NCBI GenBank assembly: GCA_018222865.1 | Contig: JAAEZM010000003.1 | Coordinates: 1 to 64,000, forward strand | Length of the DNA: 64,000 nucleotides | From: Alphaproteobacteria bacterium | Lineage (GTDB): Bacteria; Pseudomonadota; Alphaproteobacteria; Caulobacterales; Maricaulaceae | Reading direction: 5' to 3' | Part shown: in pieces, positions 52,486 to 61,538 of the stretch | Layout of the letters: each line of letters starts with the position of its first letter | Position numbering within the stretch: position 1 is the stretch's first letter | The notes under the pieces: model-generated | Told to the model about the DNA's origin: nothing | Database searches by the model: none | The model's input: only the letters and a program-made list of their open reading frames with translations | Program-made: the position numbers and the translations under genes

Positions 52486-52603
52486 CTTCGCTTTTTTCCC
52501 AAATTCACGCTGGCCGCGCAAAAAGCCGATGTAAAGCAAGGAGAGGCCGCATGAATTTTTCATGAGTCCTCTCGACAAAAGGTTTCCTTGTCTAAAGCCG
52601 CAA

Positions 52604-53836
52604 CTAGCGGTTCAGGCCCAGCTTGCGCTTGCGCTGTGCCAGAAGCTGAAGTCTCAACGCATTCAAACGGATAAACCCTTCCGCATCCTTCTGGTCATAG
52701 ACGTCATCGTCTTCGAATGTGACGTGTTCCAACGAGTAGAGCGAATTCGGCGATGTCCGGCCGACAATATCGGCGCGGCCCTTGAACAGCTTCACGCGCA
52801 CCTCGCCAGAGACAAATTCCTGGCTCGCATCAATGGCGGCCTGGAGCATTTCACGCTCCGGGGAGAACCAGAAACCCTCATACAGGAGTTTCGCATAACG
52901 CGGCATCAGCTCATCCTTGAGATGTGCTGCCCCCCGATCGAGCGTGATCTGTTCGATCCCGCGATGGGCACTCATCAAGATCGTACCGCCAGGCGTCTCA
53001 TAAATGCCGCGAGACTTCATCCCGACAAACCGGTTTTCCACCAGGTCCAGACGTCCGATACCGTGAATCCGGCCCAGCTCATTCAGCCGGGTAAGCAAGC
53101 TTGCCGGCGACAATGCCTCACCATCAATGGACACAGCGTCTCCACGCTCGAACCCGATGGTGACATATCCGGCTTCATCTGGCGCATCCTCCGGACGGCC
53201 GGTGCGCTGATAGACAATCTCGAAAGCCTCTTCGGCCGGATCTTCGAGCATCTTGCCCTCGGATGAGGTGTGCCAGAGATTGGCATCGATAGAAAAGGGA
53301 GCCTCGCCGCGCTTGTCTGTCGGCACTTCCACACCATGGGCCTCAGCATACTCGATCAGCTTGGTCCGCGAGGTGAGATCCCATTCGCGCCAGGGCGCGA
53401 TGACTTTGAGTTCCGGGTCCAGCGCATAAACACCGAGCTCGAAGCGAACCTGGTCATTACCCTTCCCGGTAGCGCCATGCGCAACTGCATCAGCGCCTGT
53501 TTCATGGGCAATTTCAACAAGGCGCTGGGAGATAAGCGGGCGCGCGATCGACGTTCCCAAAAGGTACAGGCCTTCATATACGGCATTCGCGCGAACCATC
53601 GGATAAACGAAGTCGCGGACGAACTCCTCGCGAAGATCCTCAATAAAAATCTCCGAAACGCCGGCCGCTTCGGCCTTTCGTCGTGCCGGCTCAAGTTCCT
53701 CACCCTGCCCAAGATCTGCGGTAAAGGTCACGACCTCCGCATTATAGTGCTCTTGAAGCCATTTCAGGATGACGGACGTGTCCAGGCCACCGGAATAGGC
53801 GAGGACGATTTTCTTGATCGGACGCGACGCGGTCAT
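52604..53836 (-). CDS. argG: Argininosuccinate synthase
   Basis: Ligates citrulline and aspartate with ATP in arginine biosynthesis. 410 residues; P-loop [15 protein letters not shown], then [23 protein letters not shown], and the typical [19 protein letters not shown] segment. Single gene. Confidence 0.97.
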   Translation of the reverse strand: MTASRPIKKIVLAYSGGLDTSVILKWLQEHYNAEVVTFTADLGQGEELEPARRKAEAAGVSEIFIEDLREEFVRDFVYPMVRANAVYEGLYLLGTSIARPLISQRLVEIAHETGADAVAHGATGKGNDQVRFELGVYALDPELKVIAPWREWDLTSRTKLIEYAEAHGVEVPTDKRGEAPFSIDANLWHTSSEGKMLEDPAEEAFEIVYQRTGRPEDAPDEAGYVTIGFERGDAVSIDGEALSPASLLTRLNELGRIHGIGRLDLVENRFVGMKSRGIYETPGGTILMSAHRGIEQITLDRGAAHLKDELMPRYAKLLYEGFWFSPEREMLQAAIDASQEFVSGEVRVKLFKGRADIVGRTSPNSLYSLEHVTFEDDDVYDQKDAEGFIRLNALRLQLLAQRKRKLGLNR

Positions 53837-53982
53837 GGCATCTCTCTTTTTTCATAGCGTATCCTGACCGCCTAACGCCGGATCGCTCCTACCGCAAGGC
53901 CCCATGCTGAATTGCGGTGTGATGATCCGGCCACTGGACAAGCATCGAGCAATCGCCACTGTTGAAGGCGAAGGAGACTGCC

Positions 53983-54807
53983 ATGAGCCGAAGACTTGCC
54001 CTGATCACCGGCGCCTCATCCGGTATTGGACTCGCCCTGGCGCGCGAATATGCCGCGAACGGTTGGGACCTGGCATTGGTCGCGCGCCGGGAAGACCGGC
54101 TTCGCGCGCAAGCCGACCAGTTGCAGGATCAATATGGTATTGATGCGCTCGTCATCCCGGCAGATCTGAACGATGCCAATGCTCCGCAGGCAATCCTGAA
54201 GGCGATCGAGGCCGATGATCGGCAGGTGGACGCTCTGATCAATAATGCGGGCTTTGGCCTGCCTGGCACTTATGCCCAGACACAATGGCAGGAGCAGGCG
54301 GACTTTCTTCAACTCATGCTGACAAGCTATTGCGAGCTTGCACATCGCGTCCTTCCGGACATGCAGGCGCGTGGTTTTGGCAGGATCATCAATGTCGCCT
54401 CGGTCGCTGGCCTGGTGCCGGGAACCTATGGACACACGCTGTATTCAGCGGTGAAGTCTGCCCTGATCAAGTTTTCTGAATCGCTTCACCTGGAAAACAA
54501 ATCGACCGGTGTGCACGTAACAGCGGTTTGTCCCGGCCTGACCTATTCCGAGTTTCACGATGTCAACGGTACCCGCGACAAGGTCTCCCAGCTTCCCAAA
54601 TACTGGTGGCTCAGTGCCGAACAGGTCGCAGAAGAGAGCTATACCGCCTCGCAGGCAAACAAGGCCGTCATCGTTCCGGGATTGTGGTGGAAATTCCTGA
54701 CCGGGCTTTACAAAATCCTTCCGCATGGGCTCGCCCTGGCGATCACCGCGCGCCAGAGTGCCAAGCTGCGCAACACTGAAACGCCTGCCTCGACGGATCC
54801 AAGGTGA
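53983..54807 (+). CDS. Short-chain dehydrogenase/reductase
   Basis: 274 residues from ATG 53983, with GAAGGAGAC upstream. GASSGIGLALA (NADP loop), NNAGFGLPG and Y-S-A-V-K (Tyr/Lys catalytic pair) define the classical SDR; ALVARREDRL suggests NADP(H) preference. Likely substrates are fatty-acid or short ketones, but not assignable. The TGA overlaps the LysE-like start region. Confidence 0.9.
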   Translation: MSRRLALITGASSGIGLALAREYAANGWDLALVARREDRLRAQADQLQDQYGIDALVIPADLNDANAPQAILKAIEADDRQVDALINNAGFGLPGTYAQTQWQEQADFLQLMLTSYCELAHRVLPDMQARGFGRIINVASVAGLVPGTYGHTLYSAVKSALIKFSESLHLENKSTGVHVTAVCPGLTYSEFHDVNGTRDKVSQLPKYWWLSAEQVAEESYTASQANKAVIVPGLWWKFLTGLYKILPHGLALAITARQSAKLRNTETPASTDPR

Positions 54808-55433
54808 TGCTGGACCCAGAGCTTTTGCCGGTATTTGTTCTTGGTGCAGCCGCACTGGCGGTGACACCTGGGCCGGACATGATGTTCACACTTGCGACTG
54901 CCGCGGCTCGAGGCCGACCAGCCGGGCTGGGCGCTGTCGCCGGCATCATCTCGGGCGGATTGATCTGGACTGTCGCGAGCGCCTTGGGACTGGCCGCGCT
55001 TGTCGCTGCGAACCCTCATAGCCTGATGATCGTACGCTATGCCGGCGCTGCTTACCTCATCTGGCTTGCCTATCGCACCTTCAGGAGCTTGAACGCCTTG
55101 CCAGAAGGCGAGGCCGCCAGCGATCTGATCAGTGCTTTCAGGCGGGGCTTTGTGACCAATCTGCTGAACCCGAAAATCGGTCTCTTTTTCCTGGCTTTTC
55201 TGCCTCAGTTCACCAATACGGAGATCGGCCCCATCTGGCTGCAAATGCTTTTATTGGGTGCGATCTTCTTCGCCATCGGCACACTCGTCCTGATCATCGT
55301 CGCGCTCGCTGCAGGTGCTGCACGCGATCACCTGGCCCGATCACCCCAATGGCGCAGGCGGCTCAACGCTTTGGCCGGCACGGCCTTCGGCGGGCTTGGA
55401 CTGCGCTTGCTATTCACCGGCAATACGCCTTAG
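54807..55433 (+). CDS. LysE/RhtB-family amino acid exporter
   Basis: About 208 residues with six hydrophobic segments. GAAALAVTPGPDMMFTLATAAARG and RYAGAAYLIWLAYRTFRS are the LysE/RhtB motifs; NLLNPKIGLFFLAFLPQF is diagnostic. Exports amino acids or derivatives such as homoserine lactone precursors; substrate unknown. ATG 54807 is preferred to GTG 54804. Co-transcribed with the SDR. Confidence 0.9.
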   Translation: MLDPELLPVFVLGAAALAVTPGPDMMFTLATAAARGRPAGLGAVAGIISGGLIWTVASALGLAALVAANPHSLMIVRYAGAAYLIWLAYRTFRSLNALPEGEAASDLISAFRRGFVTNLLNPKIGLFFLAFLPQFTNTEIGPIWLQMLLLGAIFFAIGTLVLIIVALAAGAARDHLARSPQWRRRLNALAGTAFGGLGLRLLFTGNTP

Positions 55434-55443
55434 ACAGCGGGCC

Positions 55444-56166
55444 ATGACTGAAAACCTCACCCCGACACCGACCGTTGCAGACCCGCGCCTCATTCTCGCG
55501 CTCGACCAACCCACCATCGCCGATGCCATGGCCCTCGTGGACCGGCTGGGGGACAGTGTCAGTTTTTACAAAATCGGGCTGCAGCTCCTGCCCATCGGAG
55601 GGATGGAGCTTTGCGCCAAGCTGAAAGCGGCCGGCAAGCAGGTCTTCCTGGATTACAAACTGCACGACATTCCAGCGACCGTCGAAAAAGCGACCGTGAG
55701 CATTTGCGGTGCCGGCGCTGACCTGCTGACCGTTCACGCAGAACCCGCTGTCATGCGTGCCGCAGCACAGGGGCGCGCAAACAGCAGCCTGAAGATCCTC
55801 GGTGTCACGGTCATGACGTGTTACGACGACGCGATGCTGGCTGAGATGGGCTATGCGATGAAAGCGCGCGACCTGGTCTTCCGTCGTGTCGAGCAGAGCC
55901 TGGAAGCGGGAATTGATGGCGTTGTCGCCAGCGCCCAGGAAGCAGCTGAAATCCGTGAAAAATTCGGCGATGGCTTTCTGATCGTGACGCCTGGAATTCG
56001 CCCGGCCGGGAGTGATGCCGGTGACCAGAAGCGGATTGCGACGCCGGCTAATGCCCTGGCTGACGGCGCCACTCACCTTGTGGTGGGACGGCCGATCCAC
56101 GCTGCCGAAAATCCGGCCGCCGCTGCACGCGCGATTGCTGCGGAAATGGCGCAAGTCTCGCGCTAG
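55444..56166 (+). CDS. pyrF: Orotidine-5'-phosphate decarboxylase
   Basis: Last step of UMP synthesis. 240 residues from ATG 55444, shortly after the LysE stop. LILALDQPT, the catalytic FLDYKLHDIPATVEK (Lys, Asp, Asp) and VTPGIRPAG with the phosphate-binding VVGRPIHAA are characteristic. The 3' 119 bases overlap, antisense, the C-terminus of a small exported protein gene. Confidence 0.96.
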   Translation: MTENLTPTPTVADPRLILALDQPTIADAMALVDRLGDSVSFYKIGLQLLPIGGMELCAKLKAAGKQVFLDYKLHDIPATVEKATVSICGAGADLLTVHAEPAVMRAAAQGRANSSLKILGVTVMTCYDDAMLAEMGYAMKARDLVFRRVEQSLEAGIDGVVASAQEAAEIREKFGDGFLIVTPGIRPAGSDAGDQKRIATPANALADGATHLVVGRPIHAAENPAAAARAIAAEMAQVSR

Positions 56167-56398
56167 CGCCGCGCCGCGGCTCGAGTACGCGATAGACATA
56201 GCCGTCAACATAGACCCATTGCCAGCCCATCTGCGCCTCAACGCCGCCGACGAGACCCCCGCTGAAAAATTCCGCCGGCAATTGAACCGTGCGCCGCGCG
56301 TCCGGTTCAGAGGAATACGCACCGTTGTCGGCGTGTTGAGCTGCAGCCGGCAGGCTCAGGGCCAGTGTCAGAAAGGATAGGGTCCAAAACTGTCTCAT
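56048..56398 (-). CDS. Small exported protein overlapping pyrF end
   Basis: ATG 56398 starts a clear signal peptide (MRQFWTLSFLTLALSLPAAAQ) followed by a ~95-residue part with GWQWVYVDGYVYRVLEPRRG. The frame continues antisense across the last 119 bases of pyrF to TAG 56048. The signal peptide supports a real product; the C-terminal half has arginine/proline-rich, shadow-like composition, so the gene is either real with a sloppy tail or its true stop is lost. Function unknown. Confidence 0.5.
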   Translation of the reverse strand: MRQFWTLSFLTLALSLPAAAQHADNGAYSSEPDARRTVQLPAEFFSGGLVGGVEAQMGWQWVYVDGYVYRVLEPRRGASARLAPFPQQSRVQRRPDFRQRGSAVPPQGEWRRQPGH

Positions 56399-56476
56399 TC
56401 CGGCACAATAGCGGATTGCCGGATGAGCGAAAGGCTGCACAAGCCTCAGGCGAGACAAGCATCCATCGCTCGCGCC

Positions 56477-56695
56477 TCAAAAGTCGCTGATAATGCCCTT
56501 GCGTTCCCAATCGCCGAACCGGGTCGGCTCGGGGCCTTTGCGCCCGCCTTGCTCAGCGGGCAACTCGGCAGACTGTTCGGCGTCTCGGCGCGCTTGCGCT
56601 TCCTCCAGGGCTCGCCGCGCCGCCGGGCTGAGGGCTTTGTCCGGGTTCTGCCCCGGGAGCGGAGATTGATCAGATGTGTCACCGGGGACGGACAT
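56477..56695 (-). CDS. sdhAF4: Succinate dehydrogenase assembly factor 4 homologue (DUF1674)
   Basis: 72 residues from ATG 56695 (the track starts earlier). The C-terminal motif GPEPTRFGDWERKGIISDF is the hallmark of DUF1674/SdhAF4, a mitochondrial and alphaproteobacterial factor that binds flavinylated SdhA during assembly. The N-terminal part is disordered and Ala/Arg/Glu-rich, as usual. Divergent from htpX. Confidence 0.9.
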   Translation of the reverse strand: MSVPGDTSDQSPLPGQNPDKALSPAARRALEEAQARRDAEQSAELPAEQGGRKGPEPTRFGDWERKGIISDF

Positions 56696-56792
56696 GGCAG
56701 TAAATCCCTTCTTGAACGAACAGGCCAGGCGAACCAATTACCTAGGTCGCAACGGGCTGTAAGAGAAGCCCGCAGGCTGAATCAGGATTATC

Positions 56793-57689
56793 ATGACCGG
56801 CAATACACTCAGAACTTTCATGCTCCTCGCCGCAATGACGGCCTTGTTCATGGGCATCGGCTTCCTTCTTGGAGGTGCAGCTGGCGCCATGATCGCGCTG
56901 GTCGTGGCTGCGGGTATGAATGTCTTTGCATGGTGGAACTCCGCCGACATGGTTCTGCGCATGCATGGCGCAAGAGAGATCAGGCCGGATGAGCGCCACC
57001 CGGACCTGCGCCGGTTTGCCGAAGATACAGTGCGCTTGGCTCAGGGCGCGGGCATGCCCGTGCCGCGCATCTATGTGATTGAAACGGAACAGCCCAACGC
57101 TTTCGCAACTGGCAGAGACCCGCGCCACGCAGCGGTCGCCGCGACAACCGGGCTGCTCAATCGTCTTAATCGCGAGGAAGTCCAGGGCGTCATGGCGCAT
57201 GAGCTTGCTCATGTGAAGAACCGCGACACGCTCACCATGACAGTTACTGCCACACTGGCCGGCGCGATAGGCATGCTGGCGAATTTTGCCTTGTTTTTTG
57301 GTGGCAATAACCGCGCTGGACTGATCGGAACCATCGCCTTGATGATCTTCGCGCCGATGGCCGCGATGATGGTGCAATCCGCCATCAGCCGTTCACGCGA
57401 ATACGAAGCGGACCGGATCGGAGCAGAAATCCTCGGCAATCCTATGGCTCTTGCCTCAGCGCTTGAAAAGATCGAACGCTCGGCGCGGCAAACGATGAAC
57501 CCGGCGGCCGAGCAAAACCCCGCAACAGCGCATATGTTTATCATCAATCCGCTGAACGGGCAGCGGATGGATAATCTCTTCTCGACCCACCCTGACACCG
57601 CCAATCGCATTCACCGCCTCCGACAGATGGCGGGGGCTGCGGCACCGGTACGTTCAGGGCCATGGGGCCAGAGGGGCCCGTGGGGCTAA
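56793..57689 (+). CDS. htpX: Membrane metalloprotease HtpX
   Basis: 298-residue membrane-embedded M48 peptidase for quality control of membrane proteins, overlapping in role with FtsH. HELAH at 136-140 with the third ligand glutamate in [10 protein letters not shown]; four hydrophobic segments. Cytosol-facing active site expected. A GC-rich C-terminal tail ([12 protein letters not shown]) is present. Precedes rsmB by 52 bases. Confidence 0.95.
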   Translation: MTGNTLRTFMLLAAMTALFMGIGFLLGGAAGAMIALVVAAGMNVFAWWNSADMVLRMHGAREIRPDERHPDLRRFAEDTVRLAQGAGMPVPRIYVIETEQPNAFATGRDPRHAAVAATTGLLNRLNREEVQGVMAHELAHVKNRDTLTMTVTATLAGAIGMLANFALFFGGNNRAGLIGTIALMIFAPMAAMMVQSAISRSREYEADRIGAEILGNPMALASALEKIERSARQTMNPAAEQNPATAHMFIINPLNGQRMDNLFSTHPDTANRIHRLRQMAGAAAPVRSGPWGQRGPWG

Positions 57690-57741
57690 GTCACCGCATC
57701 GCGGATTAGACCTTGCCGGATGGGCATGCTAGCGGACGCAT

Positions 57742-59040
57742 ATGACCACTGGATTAGATGCTCGCCGCCTTGCCGCTGATGCGTTTTTGCGGATCAGCAA
57801 GACAGGTGTAGTGCTCGAGGTCGCGCTGGAAAACCTGCCTGGCTTTGCGGACCTTGAAACGCGCGACCGCGCCTTTGCGCGCGCGATATTGTCCACCAGC
57901 TTTCGGTATCTTGGACAGACCCAGAAAGTTCTTGATCGCTTCTTGAGCAAGCCGCTTGAGGAGACCGCACCGCCAGCCCGTGCAATTTTGATAACCGGCG
58001 CGACGCAACTGCTCTGGCTGGAAACACCCGCACATGCCGCAGTTTCCGCCTCGGTCAGTACCGCGGAAAGCTGGCCCCAGGCCCGCAAGCTCAAAGGTCT
58101 TATCAACGCGGTTTTGCGCCGTGTCGCCAAGGATGGTCCGGCCATCGCCAAAACTCTCTCTCCCCAGGATAATCTTCCGGACTGGATGCGACAGGACTGG
58201 CGCAAGCATTACGGCCCAGGCCTCGCCGCGCGCATGGCGCTTGGTATCCTACAGCCTCCGCCACTGGATCTGACGGTCAAAAATCCAGAGGAAATCGATC
58301 ATTGGCAAAGCGCGCTCGAGGCCGAGCGCTTGCCCAATAACAGCTTGCGCCTGAGCAAGGTGGGCGATGTTCAATCCCTTCCCGGCTTTGCAGAGGGGGC
58401 CTGGTGGGCACAGGATGCGGCGGCCACACTGCCTGTACAGCTCTTGCCGGTTAAAGTCGGAGACAAGGTCATAGATCTGTGCGCAGCCCCCGGCGGCAAG
58501 ACATTACAACTGGCCGCTCGCGGCGCCGAAGTGATCGCGGTCGACAACTCCGCCGGACGCCTAAAACGCCTGCGAGCAAATCTGAAGCGGACAAATCTGA
58601 ACGCTGAGATCGTCACAGCGGATGTGCGCAAATGGAAGCCCGAGCGCCAAGCCGACCATGTTTTGCTGGATGCGCCCTGTTCGGCAACGGGGACACTTCG
58701 CCGCCACCCTGAATCAAGCTGGATCAAATCCCCGGACGACATCTCTCGCTTCGCGCGGCTTCAGCGCGAACTGGCCAGAGCCGCCTCCAAGATGGTGCAT
58801 CCGGGGGGGTCTTTGATTGTTTGCACGTGTTCGCTGCAAAGAGAAGAGGGCGAGGACCTCGCAAGAGATATCGCCAAACGGGACAAAACCCTGGAAGCCG
58901 ATCCGATAAAGGCCAGTGAGCTTCCAGGGCTTGAAGATGCCCTCACACCTGACGGCTGGGTCCGCACAACTCCCGCGCTCTGGAAGGAAAGCGGGGGCAT
59001 GGACGGATTCTTCATTGCAAGATTCCGGAAATCAGGGTGA
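57742..59040 (+). CDS. rsmB: 16S rRNA m5C967 methyltransferase RsmB
   Basis: 432 residues: NusB-like N-terminus, then the RNA m5C methylase core with SAM loop DLCAAPGGKTLQL, DAPCSATGTLRRHPE (first catalytic Cys) and CTCSLQREEGED (second Cys). The domain order identifies RsmB rather than RsmF. In the same run as rpe and the polysaccharide genes. Confidence 0.94.
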   Translation: MTTGLDARRLAADAFLRISKTGVVLEVALENLPGFADLETRDRAFARAILSTSFRYLGQTQKVLDRFLSKPLEETAPPARAILITGATQLLWLETPAHAAVSASVSTAESWPQARKLKGLINAVLRRVAKDGPAIAKTLSPQDNLPDWMRQDWRKHYGPGLAARMALGILQPPPLDLTVKNPEEIDHWQSALEAERLPNNSLRLSKVGDVQSLPGFAEGAWWAQDAAATLPVQLLPVKVGDKVIDLCAAPGGKTLQLAARGAEVIAVDNSAGRLKRLRANLKRTNLNAEIVTADVRKWKPERQADHVLLDAPCSATGTLRRHPESSWIKSPDDISRFARLQRELARAASKMVHPGGSLIVCTCSLQREEGEDLARDIAKRDKTLEADPIKASELPGLEDALTPDGWVRTTPALWKESGGMDGFFIARFRKSG

Positions 59041-59109
59041 TCCTGCGATCCTGAACGGCACGGTTTCCCTGTCTTGAATTGACCATCCGCCACTGATATC
59101 GGGGCGCTT

Positions 59110-59769
59110 ATGACTCATGACATTCAAATCTCGCCCTCCATCCTTTCGGCCGACTTTTCCAAACTGGGGGAGGAGGTCCGGGCGATTGATACCGCCGGTG
59201 CGGACTGGATCCATATCGATGTCATGGACGGGCATTTTGTACCCAATCTGACGATCGGTCCCGGCGTCATCAAGGCATTGCGGCCACACACGGACAAGCC
59301 GTTTGACGTCCACCTCATGATAGAGCCAGTCGATCCGTATCTGGAGGCCTTTGCCGATGCCGGAGCTGACATCATCACGGCTCACCCTGAAGCGGGCCCG
59401 CATTTCCACAGAACAGTTCAGACCATTAAAGGCCTTGGCAAAAAGGCGGGAGCCGCCCTTAACCCGTCAACGCCAGTCGAGGTGATTGACTATGTGCTTG
59501 AGGAACTCGATCTCGTCCTCATCATGAGTGTCAATCCCGGATTTGGCGGCCAGAGCTTCATCACATCGCAACTCCGCAAAATCGAAACCTTGCGCGAGCG
59601 CATTGAGCGTGCAGGCCTCTCCGCCATTATTGAAGTCGATGGCGGTGTAAACCCTCAAACAGCCCGGCAATGCGTTGAGGCAGGTGCCAGCGCGCTGGTG
59701 GCCGGATCAGCAGTATTCAAAGGCGGTCCAGGCAAGTATCGCGAGAATATCGAAGCGCTCCGAGGATAG
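59110..59769 (+). CDS. rpe: Ribulose-phosphate 3-epimerase
   Basis: Interconverts ribulose-5-phosphate and xylulose-5-phosphate. 219 residues of the TIM-barrel; [31 protein letters not shown] (metal ligands), [23 protein letters not shown] and [11 protein letters not shown] are all present. Six bases before the heparinase-family gene, so in an operon. Confidence 0.96.
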   Translation: MTHDIQISPSILSADFSKLGEEVRAIDTAGADWIHIDVMDGHFVPNLTIGPGVIKALRPHTDKPFDVHLMIEPVDPYLEAFADAGADIITAHPEAGPHFHRTVQTIKGLGKKAGAALNPSTPVEVIDYVLEELDLVLIMSVNPGFGGQSFITSQLRKIETLRERIERAGLSAIIEVDGGVNPQTARQCVEAGASALVAGSAVFKGGPGKYRENIEALRG

Positions 59770-59774
59770 GCGCC

Positions 59775-61538
59775 ATGTCTCAGGCGATCCGCCTTGGTGA
59801 TTATGCCAGCGCCTTGTGGATGAGCGCACGTCGGGAGCTTTCATCAAGCTATAATGCGCTGGGCTTGCCCCAATTCCTGAACGGAACGGGGTCGATCCCC
59901 GCCGCGCTGGCCTACGCGCCGACAGATTTCTATACCGCTGACCTCGCCCGCGGCGCGGCCATACTTGAAGGCCGGTTTCCGCTTGCAGGCGACCAAATCA
60001 TGGCGCGTGATGACCGCGATATCTGGCGTGCCGTGGCTCCCAGCCGGGCGTTTGCCGGCCAGCTCCACTCCTTTGTCTGGCTGCGTGATTGCGCAGCCTT
60101 GCCTGAGGCTGAAGGCGCCGCAGAAGCTCGCCGGCTGGTCGATAGCTGGATCAGCCGGTACAGCAACTGGAACAGCTTTGTCTGGTCCGAGAGCGTCCTG
60201 TCGAGCCGCATACTCAACTGGCTGAGATGTGGTGAGGCCCTTTTTGACCCTGAATCCAGTCCAGACAAGGCTCACACGAAGCGTTTAAAGTCCCTTCTGC
60301 GGCAAGTCCGCCATCTCCAGCGAACCTATCCTCTGGCGGAAGATGGGCTGGTAAAATTCCGAAGTGCCTGCGCGCTGGTTTTAAGCGGCCTTTGCCTTCC
60401 GCAGCAGGATAGCCTGCTCAAGACCGCCCTGGGTCAGCTCGAACAAGAAGTGACGCGCCAAATTCTGCCCGATGGTGGACATGTGTCTCGCTCACCGGGC
60501 GCGACAGCAGACGCCCTGATCGATCTGACGACCCTTGTTGAGGTCGCAGAAGCACGGTCCATCGATCTGCCCTCCAGCATCCAAAAAGCCATAGACCGAC
60601 TTCGACCAATGACCCGCTTTTTCTTGATGGATGATGGCGGTCTCGCCGCTTTCCATGGAGGAGGAGAGGGAGATCGTGGCGCGATCAAAACCGCCCTTGA
60701 GCGCGGAAAACCCTCGCGTTCTTTCGGCTTTGCGCCCCATTCTGGCTACCACCGTTATGTCGCCGGCGGGGCGACGGTCCTGTTTGATGTCGGGGACCCT
60801 CCGGGCGGCCGCCTGAGCACAAACGGGCATGCCAGTGCGCTCGCGATCGAAATGGCGACGCCCGGTGGCCGTCTCGTCGTCAATTGCGGCTGGCATGATG
60901 ACCAAAGCGCAGATTGGCGTGAAGCCGTTCGCGCCACAGCGGCGCATTCCACGCTGGTTCTGGAAGAAGCCTCCTCCTCCCGCCTGCTGCCTCCGGGCTG
61001 GCAGCGCAATCTTCTAGGCCCGCGACTGGCAAGCCGGCCCAGCCAGGTGACCGCCCGCCGAAATGAGGAGGATATGGGCGTTTGGCTGGAAGGCGTGCAG
61101 ACAGGATATCGTGAGGAGTTCGGCCTTCTGCATCGTCGGCGCATCTTCCAGGCTGCCGATGGCGGCGATATGCGCGGCGAGGATGCTCTGTTTCGGTCAG
61201 TCTCCGACGGAGCGCCCGACGATGTCGATTTGCGCTATCGCTTCGCGATCCGGTTCCATCTCCATCCAAGTGTGCGCGCCTCGCTCTCCCGGGACTCCAT
61301 GAGTGCATTATTGGTGCAGCCCAATGGCGATGGTTGGCGGTTTAGAACGGATGGTGGGCCGGTTTCTTTGGAAAGATCTGTCTATTTAGCCGCCGGTGCC
61401 CCTCCACAAAGGACGCAACAGATTGTAATACACGGAGAGGCAGAACCATTTGGTGCGGGCGATCGCCCCCCAAATCGTGTAAGATGGGCGTTTCAGCGTC
61501 TTGGCCGTATTGGCGGGACCGGAGGGGGAACTGAGTGA
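59775..61538 (+). CDS. Heparinase II/III-family protein
   Basis: 587 residues: an alpha/alpha toroid in the first ~330 and a beta-sandwich after. The C-terminal family motif is RLSTNGHASALAIEMATPGGRLVVNCG, with ATAAHSTLVLEEASSSRL. No signal peptide, as in similar proteins encoded between rpe and purH in other alphaproteobacteria. Role unclear: polysaccharide turnover or part of a capsule/exopolysaccharide pathway. ORF starts at 59775 with overlap of next gene's GTG. Confidence 0.87.
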   Translation: MSQAIRLGDYASALWMSARRELSSSYNALGLPQFLNGTGSIPAALAYAPTDFYTADLARGAAILEGRFPLAGDQIMARDDRDIWRAVAPSRAFAGQLHSFVWLRDCAALPEAEGAAEARRLVDSWISRYSNWNSFVWSESVLSSRILNWLRCGEALFDPESSPDKAHTKRLKSLLRQVRHLQRTYPLAEDGLVKFRSACALVLSGLCLPQQDSLLKTALGQLEQEVTRQILPDGGHVSRSPGATADALIDLTTLVEVAEARSIDLPSSIQKAIDRLRPMTRFFLMDDGGLAAFHGGGEGDRGAIKTALERGKPSRSFGFAPHSGYHRYVAGGATVLFDVGDPPGGRLSTNGHASALAIEMATPGGRLVVNCGWHDDQSADWREAVRATAAHSTLVLEEASSSRLLPPGWQRNLLGPRLASRPSQVTARRNEEDMGVWLEGVQTGYREEFGLLHRRRIFQAADGGDMRGEDALFRSVSDGAPDDVDLRYRFAIRFHLHPSVRASLSRDSMSALLVQPNGDGWRFRTDGGPVSLERSVYLAAGAPPQRTQQIVIHGEAEPFGAGDRPPNRVRWAFQRLGRIGGTGGGTE

